DNA of 64,000 nucleotides from an uncultured Caldilineaceae bacterium (lineage in GTDB: Bacteria > Chloroflexota > Anaerolineae > Caldilineales > Caldilineaceae): contig OY282381.1 in assembly GCA_958295915.1 (NCBI GenBank), positions 3,618,722 through 3,682,721 of the forward strand, given 5' to 3'. The notes beneath the pieces were generated by a model. That model was given only the letters and a program-made list of their open reading frames with translations, had not been told where the DNA came from and did not search any database. The translations under genes were made by a program, and so were the position numbers. Positions 23,010-31,854 of this stretch are shown piece after piece (position 1 is the stretch's first letter; every line of letters begins with the position of its first letter).

Positions 23010-24616
23010 CGACGAACGCGTCATTATCCCTTCATGCAGAACCGCTGGCTGCTCTGCTGGCGCAGCTGCCAGACAGATTGCTCGCCTCAAACAGCCATCC
23101 AACTCTGCCGCCAAGTGCCGTCCGTCATATCACTGACGACAGCCAGGCAGTGCGCGCAGATACGCTGTTCGTTGCTGTGCCGGGCATGCAACAGGACGGC
23201 CATCGCTTCATTCCCCAGGCCATCGCCGCAGGCGCTGTGGCGGTGGTAGGCAGCCATCCGCTAGCCAGGCTGACAGATCAGGGCTGGTGGATACAGACAG
23301 ATGTCCCCTTTGTGCAGGTAACCGATAGTCGGGAAGCGTTGGCCTGTCTCAGCGCAGCCTTTTTCGGTTTCCCCAGCCGCGCCCAGACCGTCATCGGGGT
23401 GACAGGCACCGACGGCAAAACGACCACCTGTTCCCTTCTGGAAGCCATTCTCAGCCACTCCGCCCATGTAGGTGTCATCACGTCTGTCGGCGCACGCATC
23501 GCCGGCCTGGAACAAGACACCGGTTTGCATGTGACAACGCCGCAAGCGCCGCTGGTGCAGGCATTTTTGGCCCAGATGCGGACAGCGGGCTGTGACTACG
23601 CAATCCTTGAGAGCACCAGCTTTGGTCTGGATCAGAAGCGGGTGGCAGCTGTGGACTACGATGTGGCCGCGGTCACAAATATCACCCATGAACATCTGGA
23701 CATTCACGGCTCCTACGAAGCCTATCAAGAGGCAAAGACCCTGCTCTTCCGCAGCCTCTTTCGCTCTGACTGCAAACCGGGTGTGCCCCGTATCGCCGTT
23801 CTCAACCGGGACGACAGCAGCTACCAGCCCCTGCAGGCGGCGTTGGCCGAAGAACAGACCTGCAACGATGCAATCGTCGTTACCCCATACGCATACAGTG
23901 TGACCGACCCCGCGGCAGACGTATACGCCCGCCGGATCGAGTATCTGCCGCATGCCACTCGCTTTGAGCTTGTCTGGCGAGGAAGCGCATTGCCGTTGGA
24001 AACCCGGCTGATTGGCGAGTTTAATGTGTCAAATATCCTGTGCGCCGCCGCAATAGCCTTGGGACTGGGCATCCCACCTGCGCAGATCCAACAGGGCGTG
24101 GCATCCTTGTCCGCTGTGCTGGGGCGTATGCAACGCATGGACGGAGGCCAGGACTTCCTGGCCGTCGTCGACTTCGCCCACTCCCCCGTCAGCCTGGAAC
24201 GAGCCTTAGAGACCCTGCGCGCCCTGGTAGCCGACAACGGGCGCCTGATTGCCATTTACGGCTGCGCCGGCCTGCGAGATCGAGGCAAACGCCGGCTGAT
24301 GGGCCAGGTCAGCGGACGCCTGGCCGACTTTACCATAATCACGGCGGAAGATCCCCGTACAGAAGAAGTAGACGCCATCAATCGCGAGATCGCAGCCGGC
24401 GTACAGGAATGCGCGCCGCCGGAGCGCTTTGCAGTCGTTCCCGACCGGGCCGAGGCCATGCGCTTTGGCGCGCAGATGGCGCGGGCCGGCGATGTGCTGG
24501 CTTCCTTCGGCAAGGGCCACGAACGCAGTATGTGCTACGGCGAAACGGAGCGCCCCTGGAACGAGCAGGAGGCCATGCTTTCCGCTCTGCGCGCCCGCAC
24601 AAACCTATGTAGCTGA
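23006..24616 (+). CDS. murE: MurE-like Mur ligase (UDP-MurNAc-tripeptide synthetase family)
   Basis: The product has 536 residues with the three-domain Mur ligase layout: N-terminal UDP-binding domain (SRAVRADTLFVAVPG-like TDDSQAVRADTLFVA), the ATP site GVTGTDGKTTT (about 131-141), the carbamylated-Lys region and TNITHEHLDIHGS, and a C-terminal domain with YGCAGLRDRGKR and AEDPRTEEVDAI. The usual diaminopimelate-selecting DNPR is here EDPR, so the third amino acid added to the peptidoglycan stem is uncertain. It stands alone, away from a dcw cluster, and overlaps the propeller gene, so it may be a paralogue rather than the essential MurE. Confidence 0.8.
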   Translation: MTTNASLSLHAEPLAALLAQLPDRLLASNSHPTLPPSAVRHITDDSQAVRADTLFVAVPGMQQDGHRFIPQAIAAGAVAVVGSHPLARLTDQGWWIQTDVPFVQVTDSREALACLSAAFFGFPSRAQTVIGVTGTDGKTTTCSLLEAILSHSAHVGVITSVGARIAGLEQDTGLHVTTPQAPLVQAFLAQMRTAGCDYAILESTSFGLDQKRVAAVDYDVAAVTNITHEHLDIHGSYEAYQEAKTLLFRSLFRSDCKPGVPRIAVLNRDDSSYQPLQAALAEEQTCNDAIVVTPYAYSVTDPAADVYARRIEYLPHATRFELVWRGSALPLETRLIGEFNVSNILCAAAIALGLGIPPAQIQQGVASLSAVLGRMQRMDGGQDFLAVVDFAHSPVSLERALETLRALVADNGRLIAIYGCAGLRDRGKRRLMGQVSGRLADFTIITAEDPRTEEVDAINREIAAGVQECAPPERFAVVPDRAEAMRFGAQMARAGDVLASFGKGHERSMCYGETERPWNEQEAMLSALRARTNLCS

Positions 24617-24696
24617 TGGCGCAGGCAGCCCACATTATCAGCCGAATCCAGTGTATCTGCCCAGCGGACGCTAGTGAGAAACATCCCCCTGGGATC

Positions 24697-24713
24697 GCGG
24701 GCGTCTCGCCCGC
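24697..24713. repeat. Short GC hairpin repeat
   Basis: GCGGGCG-TCT-CGCCCGC is a 7-bp stem with a 3-nt loop in the 166-bp spacer between murE and the Eco57I-like gene. It lies within a longer GGGATCGCGGGCGTCTCGCC stretch, which from general experience is a commonly dispersed repeat. Confidence 0.5.
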
Positions 24714-24782
24714 ATCGTCCGCATAAACGCTACTGTCTGCAAGCCGGCGCGAGGAGCCGCGCAAAACGACACAAGAAGGACG

Positions 24783-27700
24783 ATGAACGACAGCGCCCAT
24801 TCGGACGGCGCAACCTCCCAGCCTTTGGGCATCGTTGCGCCGTTCGATCACGAAATCCGCTCCGCCCTGGCCGCCCTGCCGGCGGGAGACTTCGCGGCCG
24901 CGGCGTCGGACCTGCTGGCCGCCCTCGGCTACCGCAGCAAGCGCACGCTGGAACTCTCCGGCGATGTGGACGACTTCAGCGCGCAGTTTCCCGCCGCGAA
25001 CCCGGACACGGCCACTGAACGCGTCTTCCGCGACAACGCCCAATCGGCGCGCCTCCTCTTTCAGCTGACCGATAGCGAAATCGAAGTGGCGGCGCCAGCT
25101 TCTTTGTTCAATGCCGGCGGCTTTGACAGCGGCAACGCCCGCAGCTTTCTGTTCGTCGCCATCGAACTGCGTGGCGCTACCTACCCCCGCGGCCAGTATG
25201 CCGCATTCACCCGCGAGATAAACAAACGGCTGAATCAGCCCACTGTCATCCTCTTCAGGAGCGTCGCGGACCTGCTCACCCTGGCCTTCATCCACCGCCG
25301 CCCCAACCGGCGCGCCCCCGACCGCGCCGTGCTGGGCAGCGTCTCGCTGATACGCGAGATCGACCCGGCCAGCCCCCAGCGCGCCCATCTGGATATCCTG
25401 GCCGAACTGGCCCTGGCAGACCGGCTGCGCTGGCTGGACGCGCGCGGCGCGCGGCACAACTTCGATGGCCTGCTGGCCGCCTGGCTGGACGCCCTGGACA
25501 CAGAGGAACTGAACCGGCGCTTCTACAAAGACCTGTTCGCCTGGTTCACCCGCGCGCTCAGCGAGGCTACCTTTCCCGCCAACGAAGCCAGGACCCTGCC
25601 GGCCGAAGAGTACGTCATCCGCCTGATCACGCGCCTGCTGTTCGTCTGGTTCATCCGGGAATTGGACGGTGCAACCTCCCAGCCTTTGGGCATCGTTGCA
25701 CCGTTCAATAGGGGGCTGATCGCCGCAGACCTGTTCATCGAGGCGCGAGTCGAAAAGCTGCTGCAAGACTACGACCGTGACTCGGGCGATTCCTACTATC
25801 GCGCGGTGCTGCAAAACCTGTTCTTCGCCACGCTGAACACCGACATCGACCAGCGACGATTCGCCAGGAAAACGAACGCCGACCACCGCAACTTTTCCCT
25901 CTATCGCTATCGTGAAGAGATTGCCGACCCCGACGCGCTGCTGGCGCTGTTCGCGCAGACGCCCTTCATCAACGGCGGCCTGTTCGACTGCCTGGACAGC
26001 GAGGAAGCGCCCAAACAGGGCGGCTATCGCCTCGACTGCTTCAGCGACAACGTCACCCTGCACAGAGGGCGTCCACAAGGGGCGTCCCTGCGCATCCCCA
26101 ACCGTCTGTTCTTCGATGACGACGGGCTGATCCCCCTCTTCAAGCGCTACAAGTTCACGGTCGAGGAGAACACGCCCGCCGAGCGGGAGGTGGCCCTGGA
26201 CCCGGAGCTGCTGGGCAAGGTCTTCGAGAACCTGCTGGCCGCCTACAACCCCGAAACGCGCGCGACCGCGCGCAAGCAGACCGGCTCCTACTACACCCCG
26301 CGCCCAGTGGTGGACTACATGGTGGACGAGGCTCTGGTCGCGGCTCTGGCGGAAAAGGCGCAGCCCGCTGACGGCGACGCCGACTCCTGGCGCGAGCGTC
26401 TGCGCTATCTGCTGGACTACGAGGACGCGTTCAACGACGCCCACGAACTCTTTGCCGAGAGCGAAAAAGAGAGCCTGGCGCGCGCCATCGCCGGATTGAA
26501 AATCCTCGACCCCGCGGTCGGCTCCGGCGCTTTCCCCATGGGCGCGCTGCACAAGCTGACCCTGGCCCTGCGCCGCCTCGACCCCGATAACCGACGCTGG
26601 GAACAGCTGCAAAAAGAACTCGCCCTGGACCGCGCGGCCTCAGCCTTCGACACGCAGGATCAGCGGGATCGCGACACTGAACTACAAGAAATCAGCGATA
26701 CCTTCGAGAAGTATCGCGACTCCGACTTCGGGCGCAAGCTCTATCTGATCCAGAACAGCGTCTACGGCGTGGACATTCAGACCATCGCAACCCAGATCGC
26801 CAAGCTGCGCTTCTTCATCTCCCTGGCCATCGAGCAGGAGCCCGACCGCAACGCCGCCAACTACGGCATCAAGCCCCTGCCCAACCTCGAAACCCGCTTT
26901 GTCGCCGCCAACACGCTGCTGGCCCTGGGCTGGACACATCGTGGACAGATGAGCCTGGGACAGACCGACGCCGTAAACGCACTGCAGCGGGAGCTGAACG
27001 CCAACCGCGAGCGCCACTTCCACGCCGCCACGCGGCGCAAGAAGCTGGCGTGCCGGGAGCATGACCGGCAGCTGCGCGACAGACTGGCGGCAGCGTTGAC
27101 GCAGAGCGGCATGCCCATCGACGACGCCGAAAAAATCGCCCGCTGGGACCCCTACGACCAGAATGCCAGCGCCGACTGGTTCGACGCCGAGTATATGTTC
27201 GGCGTCGCTGACGGCTTCGATGTGGTCATCGGCAACCCGCCCTATGTGAATGTCGAAAATCTTTCGGCCGAGATGCGAAATTACCTGCTCAATAGGTATC
27301 AAACCTGCGAAAGACGAACGGACATTTACATCGCTTTTCTCGAAAAATCCCTTTCCGTCCTCAACGGCAAAGGAATGGTATGCTTTATCATCCCCGCCGC
27401 GTTCACCAAGCAGCGGTATGCAACGAAAATGCGCCAAAAGCTCGTGCAAAAGCATACGCTTCAGGCATTGGTGGACGCCAGCAGCTACCGGATTTTTGAG
27501 AATGCGGTCGTGCGCAACGCTGTTCTGACGGTTGCGAAGGAAAGAAAAAACGTACCCACGAGAATACGCCTGCATCACAGCAACGCTGATTTTGAGAACC
27601 GCAGTGGAACCGAGTTTCTGGTCGACCAGACCTTCTTTACCTCGCTCAAAGATTGCCGCTTGGACACGAATCCAGCCATGGCCGACGCCATCAAGATAAA

Positions 27701-28421
27701 AGAAAAGATATGGCGCAACGCGATGCGCTTTGATCGGATCTGCTTGGTTGCCTACGGCGCCAGGCTCAACCATCGCTCCGCCAAGATTGGCAAATCGCGC
27801 TACCTAAGTCCGTCGCCGGTCGCTGGCGGCAAAAAGTTTTGCGAAGGACGCAACATCGCGCGTTACTCGTTCTTGCAGGACGGCTGGCTGACCTACACGC
27901 CGGACGAGCATTACAACCCGATGTTCCCGCAGCTATTTGAAAATGAAAAGCTGATGTTCATCAATGTTGTGAAGGACAAGCTGCGGTGCGCTTACGATGG
28001 CGAAGGCTTTTACAACAGCCACACCGTCATAAACTGCGTGCGGCTGGACTTGCTTGCTATAACGGGAGCATCGCATACGACGGCAACTCGCGCGCTAAAG
28101 AGCGCCGACATCGCAATCGCTGGGCAGTTTGATTACAAGTTTCTGCTGGCGGTTCTCAACTCTCAAGTCACCAACTGGTACTTTCTCAACTTTTTGAGCG
28201 AAAGTCTGCACTTTTACCCCAACGATGCAAAGAGTCTGCCCATCCCCAGAATCACCGCCGTAGAGCAGCGCCCGTTCATCCGCTTGGTGGAGCGTATCCT
28301 GTCCGCCAAAGACGCCGCCCCGGGCGCGGATACCGGCGAGCTGGAAGCTGAGATAGACCGGCTGGTGTATGCGCTCTACGGGCTGACAGCGGAGGAGATC
28401 GCGGCGGTAGAGACTGTCTGA
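24783..28421 (+). CDS. Eco57I-like DNA methylase / type IIG restriction-modification protein
   Basis: The product has 1212 residues. An N-terminal region of about 480 residues leads to KQTGSYYTPRPVVDYMVDEA, then SAM motif I DPAVGSGAFPMGAL (about 575-588), and the N6-adenine catalytic NPPY (about 818-821, in VIGNPPYVNVENL). A C-terminal TaqI-like specificity region follows (KKFCEGRNIARY; LNFLSESLHFYPNDAKSLPI). The layout fits single-chain type IIG enzymes or PglX-like methylases. No obvious PD-(D/E)XK site could be assigned. Three in-frame repeat insertions are visible: family G near residues 8-20 and 295-307, and family H near 428-436. No BREX partner genes are nearby. Its TGA stop lies at the edge of an AGGATT-type repeat. 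Confidence 0.8.
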   Translation: MNDSAHSDGATSQPLGIVAPFDHEIRSALAALPAGDFAAAASDLLAALGYRSKRTLELSGDVDDFSAQFPAANPDTATERVFRDNAQSARLLFQLTDSEIEVAAPASLFNAGGFDSGNARSFLFVAIELRGATYPRGQYAAFTREINKRLNQPTVILFRSVADLLTLAFIHRRPNRRAPDRAVLGSVSLIREIDPASPQRAHLDILAELALADRLRWLDARGARHNFDGLLAAWLDALDTEELNRRFYKDLFAWFTRALSEATFPANEARTLPAEEYVIRLITRLLFVWFIRELDGATSQPLGIVAPFNRGLIAADLFIEARVEKLLQDYDRDSGDSYYRAVLQNLFFATLNTDIDQRRFARKTNADHRNFSLYRYREEIADPDALLALFAQTPFINGGLFDCLDSEEAPKQGGYRLDCFSDNVTLHRGRPQGASLRIPNRLFFDDDGLIPLFKRYKFTVEENTPAEREVALDPELLGKVFENLLAAYNPETRATARKQTGSYYTPRPVVDYMVDEALVAALAEKAQPADGDADSWRERLRYLLDYEDAFNDAHELFAESEKESLARAIAGLKILDPAVGSGAFPMGALHKLTLALRRLDPDNRRWEQLQKELALDRAASAFDTQDQRDRDTELQEISDTFEKYRDSDFGRKLYLIQNSVYGVDIQTIATQIAKLRFFISLAIEQEPDRNAANYGIKPLPNLETRFVAANTLLALGWTHRGQMSLGQTDAVNALQRELNANRERHFHAATRRKKLACREHDRQLRDRLAAALTQSGMPIDDAEKIARWDPYDQNASADWFDAEYMFGVADGFDVVIGNPPYVNVENLSAEMRNYLLNRYQTCERRTDIYIAFLEKSLSVLNGKGMVCFIIPAAFTKQRYATKMRQKLVQKHTLQALVDASSYRIFENAVVRNAVLTVAKERKNVPTRIRLHHSNADFENRSGTEFLVDQTFFTSLKDCRLDTNPAMADAIKIKEKIWRNAMRFDRICLVAYGARLNHRSAKIGKSRYLSPSPVAGGKKFCEGRNIARYSFLQDGWLTYTPDEHYNPMFPQLFENEKLMFINVVKDKLRCAYDGEGFYNSHTVINCVRLDLLAITGASHTTATRALKSADIAIAGQFDYKFLLAVLNSQVTNWYFLNFLSESLHFYPNDAKSLPIPRITAVEQRPFIRLVERILSAKDAAPGADTGELEAEIDRLVYALYGLTAEEIAAVETV
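24806..24842. repeat. Family G palindrome, copy 1 (in frame)
   Basis: CGGCGCAAC (24806-24814) pairs with GTTGCGCCG (24834-24842) around a 19-nt loop, CTCCCAGCCTTTGGGCATC. It is translated GATSQPLGIVAPF at the protein's N-terminus. Confidence 0.8.
25667..25703. repeat. Family G palindrome, copy 2 (in frame)
   Basis: CGGTGCAAC (25667-25675) pairs with GTTGCACCG (25695-25703) around the identical 19-nt loop. Both arms differ from copy 1 by one base each, and the two changes pair with each other. It interrupts the segment LLFVWFIREL..GLIAADLF, where relatives of this domain run without a break. Confidence 0.85.
26065..26090. repeat. Family H repeat in the Eco57I-like gene
   Basis: GAGGGCGTCCACAAGGGGCG then TCCCTG contains GGGCGTCC twice. 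The intergenic copy at 36089-36119 reads GGGCATCCACAAGGGAGGGC then ATCCC. Here it adds RGRPQGAS between VTLH and LRIPNRLFF. Confidence 0.5.
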
Positions 28422-28807
28422 ATCAGGATTTTCAGGATCAAAGGATGCCCAGGATGAGGGATATCGCCGCCTATCCCGCTCATCCCAAAATCCAGTGAAT
28501 CCTGACGCCGACACTGTGTACGGGAGCGCGAAACCCCAAATCGGTTTTGTGTCTCTGCCGGAAATATTGTAAGATGTGAGGTATTCTTCTGTCGTGCCCA
28601 ACAGAGGCGCGCCAACATTAAATGTCGTGCCCAACAGAGGCGCGCCAACATTAATGTCGCGTCCAACAGGGCGCGCGAATGGATCCGCGCTCAAAGTTGA
28701 CCAGAGAGAATCACTGGCATTGTCATTCTCGATAATCCATGATATAACACTGGTAAATTGAGCAGTTTTTATCTGTACATCATTACGCACACATAAGGAG
28801 ACGGCAC
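28422..28807. other. Intergenic region with two repeat types
   Basis: An AGGATT-type repeat with inverted ends (TCAGGATTTTCAGGAT at 28429; AATCCAGTGAATCCTGA near 28488-28504) directly follows the Eco57I-like stop. Three family B-like units follow at 28591, 28624 and 28656 (GTCGTGCCCAACAGAGGCGC), with periods 33 and 32 bp. The last 120 bp is unique sequence with AAGGAG before the lipoprotein gene. Confidence 0.65.
28591..28680. repeat. Family B variant array, three units
   Basis: The units share the CCAACAG core and GCGCGCC arm but have spacer CAACATTAAAT instead of CAATGCAACTG. They lie about 115 bp upstream of the lipoprotein start. Confidence 0.75.
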
Positions 28808-31330
28808 GTGCCGGCCACAGGAAGATTTTTCCGCACAATGCTTGCCGTTCTGGCCATTAGTTTGGCGCTAGGCGCCTGTAGCGGTAACGGTGACGACGGC
28901 TCGACGTGGTTTAACCTACCGTCGGTGCCCATCAAAGTGGATGCCGCTGGCAATGGAACGGCCCTCGGCTTCCCGATGGGGCTGATTTTGCAGCAGTCTC
29001 TGTTAGACCAGTTTGCTGTAGCCGGTGTCGATGTCCTCGAAGTCCGTATCGGTTTCCACGGAGTGTTCCTCTACGCAGATGGATCGCCCCTCCCGTACCT
29101 TAGCTGGAATGACGAATCGGCTGAACTTCTGAGCCAGATTCTGGCCAATACGCCTGGCGTCGAGCAGGCCGTTTCCTCTTTGCCCTGGCTACGGTGGATT
29201 GATTTGCCCTGGCTACGGCGGATTGGCCTGGGCGCAGTCATCATTTTGCCCACAGCCGGCCAGAATATTCCCCGCTGGCAAGGCGAAGAATTGGCCAGGC
29301 CGGAACGCCCATCGGAAACGACCATCGGCCCGTTTCAATTTGGTGGCTTGGCCTACGACGAAAACGGCAAAGCGTCCCTCGAAGGCGTCGCCATATCGAA
29401 GATTGAGCAGGCCCTGGGCGCCTCCCTCGGGTTGGATCTGCCGCCAATCGCTCTGCAAATCTTGACCGCCTTGGGCGTGCAGCAGTTGACCGTCGCCACC
29501 CAGCCCAACGGCATCGATCTCGCGCTTGACAGCAAAGCCCTGCCTGGCATCGCCTACGATACCAGGCGCTTGAATAACATTCTGCCCATCGTCAACGCAT
29601 TTGTCGATCCGTCGATGGGTGGAACGATCGCCGATCTCATGCCTAAGCTGCCAGGCGCCGCTTTGAACATTATTGTTTCCTTTACCGGCGAACCGCTCGC
29701 GGAGACGCAGCTCACATCGATCCCGGTCAAAGTGAGCGATGACGGTATGCTGAGCTCCTGGGGCATTCCATTGGGCGCCAGTCCAATTCTGCAGACGATT
29801 GTGCTCGATACAATGAGCGATACCAACATCCAGAAGCTGGATGTGAATATAAAAGGGGATAGCCTTTTCCTGGCGCTGAACCAGGAATCCCTGCCCACCA
29901 TCTCCTGGTCGGATCCATCGCTGTCAACGTTCGAGAGCATTGCTGTCGATCTTCTCGGCATATCACCCGGCGTTATGGGCGCAGGCCTGGAGATCGTGCG
30001 CAGTATTGTTGAGAAGACAGATATCGGTATGTCACTGGACCTACCCGTGCCCGCAGGGCAGGAAGCGCTTACCTTTGACGCCGATTTCGACGTGACGACC
30101 CCCAACTTCGCGGCCGCGCCAGCCGGGGGCGAACTGGGACTGCAGATCGGTGTCTCCATTGATGAGAACGGTGGCCTCCAGACGGTCGGCGGCATTCCGC
30201 TCGCTGCTCTGGGTGGGCTGGCGCCCGCCGTGAATCTGCCGCCAGTTGTTATGAACATCGTGGATAGCATTGGTTCGGACACTTTGCAGTTGACAACCTC
30301 TGGCAATGCTCTGGAATTGAAAGCCGACCACAACATGCTGCTTATGTTGCAGTATGACGAAGCAACTCTGAATCGGCTACTGGTCGTCGTCTCCTCTCTG
30401 GCGGACGAAGTCTCGTTTATTCAACAGATAAGCAGGTTCCTGCCTCACCTGCCTCAGCTTCTCGGTTCCGGTCTCAATGTGCAGGTTGCCTTGGCCGGGC
30501 AGCCGGCCGCAGACACAAAACTGGCCTCTCTGCCTGTCGAAGTGAAGGCCGACGGGTCTCTCGCGCTCTTCGGGATTCCTCTGGGTAGTCAGTCGATTTT
30601 GCAGCCGCGCTTCATCGCCGACATGCAGAATCTCAATATCCAACGACTGGACCTCAATATCATCGACGACAGTCTGTACCTGGCCTCCAATGGTGAAAAT
30701 CTGCCCGTCATCTCCTGGACCGACCAGTCTATGGATACACTGCAGCGGGTTGTTGTTGAACTGGCGGCAATTCCGCCGGACCTGCTGGAGGGGGGGGTGG
30801 CTTTCCTCAAAGATACCGATGTGGGCGTGGCCCTCTCGATTCCGCCGACCCCAGGCGCCGAGTTGGTAAGCGTGCCGGCCGCATTCGATGTGACCGCAGT
30901 GCGGATGGAGCCGCCAGCGATCGACATCGAGCATCGCCCGGTGCTTTCTCTTGGCCTCACGCTGCACGGCTCCGAAATCCAGTCGATTGGCAACCTGCCC
31001 GCGGATGAGTTGCAAGAACTTGGCGTGAACCTGCCCCCTCTGCCGCCGAATATCGCTACCATTCTCTACGATGGCCTGCAGGTAGCAGAGTTGGAGCTGA
31101 TGTCCACGGCCAACCAGTTGAATGTGGCGGCCGACGACGAAGTGCTTCTCACCCTGCATTACGATTCTCCATCCATTCGCCGCACCCTGAAACTGGCCTC
31201 GCCGTTCCTGCCAGAACAGATCGTTGCATCCCTGGACGACCCGAATGTCTCCGCGCTGCTCTTGGACGAATTCCTGCCTCTGATCGTAGGCGCCAACCTG
31301 GACCTGACCGCAGAGTTGATCCAGGAATAA
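28808..31330 (+). CDS. Large lipoprotein with three tandem super-repeats
   Basis: The product has 840 residues and a GTG start, with AAGGAG 7-8 nt upstream. A signal peptide (FRTMLAVLAISLALGAC) ends in a lipobox Cys, so it is an exported lipoprotein. After it the chain alternates two related module types three times, roughly 260 residues per pair. Type 1 (VPIKVDAAGNGTALGFPMG at the start; IPVKVSDDGMLSSWGIPLG; LPVEVKADGSLALFGIPLG) ends in LPxISW. Type 2 (GVAISKIEQALG; VGGIPLAALGG; IGNLPADELQELGVNLPPLP) is followed by short Leu-rich segments. No catalytic motif or known domain is recognised. It is probably an extracellular binding or structural protein. Confidence 0.8.
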   Translation: MPATGRFFRTMLAVLAISLALGACSGNGDDGSTWFNLPSVPIKVDAAGNGTALGFPMGLILQQSLLDQFAVAGVDVLEVRIGFHGVFLYADGSPLPYLSWNDESAELLSQILANTPGVEQAVSSLPWLRWIDLPWLRRIGLGAVIILPTAGQNIPRWQGEELARPERPSETTIGPFQFGGLAYDENGKASLEGVAISKIEQALGASLGLDLPPIALQILTALGVQQLTVATQPNGIDLALDSKALPGIAYDTRRLNNILPIVNAFVDPSMGGTIADLMPKLPGAALNIIVSFTGEPLAETQLTSIPVKVSDDGMLSSWGIPLGASPILQTIVLDTMSDTNIQKLDVNIKGDSLFLALNQESLPTISWSDPSLSTFESIAVDLLGISPGVMGAGLEIVRSIVEKTDIGMSLDLPVPAGQEALTFDADFDVTTPNFAAAPAGGELGLQIGVSIDENGGLQTVGGIPLAALGGLAPAVNLPPVVMNIVDSIGSDTLQLTTSGNALELKADHNMLLMLQYDEATLNRLLVVVSSLADEVSFIQQISRFLPHLPQLLGSGLNVQVALAGQPAADTKLASLPVEVKADGSLALFGIPLGSQSILQPRFIADMQNLNIQRLDLNIIDDSLYLASNGENLPVISWTDQSMDTLQRVVVELAAIPPDLLEGGVAFLKDTDVGVALSIPPTPGAELVSVPAAFDVTAVRMEPPAIDIEHRPVLSLGLTLHGSEIQSIGNLPADELQELGVNLPPLPPNIATILYDGLQVAELELMSTANQLNVAADDEVLLTLHYDSPSIRRTLKLASPFLPEQIVASLDDPNVSALLLDEFLPLIVGANLDLTAELIQE

Positions 31331-31854
31331 TCAGCTTGCCAGCAGATGGTTCGCGCCTGGCAGTGAGTGATACGAGCGGCCGGGCGCGTCCCAAGATGGA
31401 GGTAGGGTCGGCGTCTTGCGCCTGCCCTGGGCAACCACTACTAACCTCCGGGCAGCGACACTGGATTCAGCTGGCTACGCAATACGGAACCGCATGCACC
31501 CCATCTCCTGTGGCGCGTAACCGGCATGATCCAGCTCCCCCCTGGGCAATTGGGCCTATCCACATCCGTGCTCTCCGATCGACTGCTATGGCGATCTGCT
31601 GTTGCGCGTGCAGTGCCCCGCATGAACCAACCCAGAGCCGGCATCATAAACCGGATTGGCCAGATACATCATGTGTGGTAAATTTCCTTCACCACCAGGC
31701 ATCGTATGATTGTATAGGCGCGATCGAGGCCGGCAAGCACGTATTCTGCGCTCTCGCTACAAGGAGGTGATGCCTTTCGAAATGAGCGGGAAAGGGATTC
31801 AATTTCGAGAAGTATGAACTTGTGAGCATGCAAAAATAAGGAGGAATGTCAACG
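31331..31854. other. Intergenic region with a dehydrogenase remnant
   Basis: This 524-bp stretch has no intact gene. It includes the recurring motifs GCGTCCCAAGATGGAGGTAG (31385) and ACTGGATTCAGC..GGCTACGCAATACG (31459-31487). Near 31690-31755 one frame reads GAIEAGKHVFCA, a strong match to the AGKHVxCEKP signature of Gfo/Idh/MocA oxidoreductases, but with no gene around it. AAGGAGGTGATG at 31762 leads only to a 15-codon ORF. Confidence 0.5.
31685..31757 (+). pseudogene. Remnant of a Gfo/Idh/MocA oxidoreductase
   Basis: The encoded string VVNFLHHQASYDCIGAIEAG then KHVFCA resembles the middle of the NAD-binding domain of the Gfo/Idh family, where AGKHVxCEKP precedes the catalytic Lys-Pro. The CEKP part is already lost and the frame stops about seven codons later. 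No other part of the gene is found nearby. Confidence 0.4.

Noticed and set aside
24378..26612. Minus-strand open frame of 744 codons
   Set aside because: It lies antisense to MurE and the methylase gene, whose motifs (motif I, tPRPVVDYM) are certain. High GC and codon bias leave the complement open.
31336..31770. Open frame of 144 codons as a real gene
   Set aside because: It has no ribosome site, contains two dispersed motifs, and only its last 25 codons or so resemble a known family (Gfo/Idh remnant).
31762..31813. AAGGAGGTGATG followed by a 15-codon ORF as a leader peptide
   Set aside because: The spacing between AGGAGG and ATG is too short (2 nt) and the peptide shows no attenuator features.
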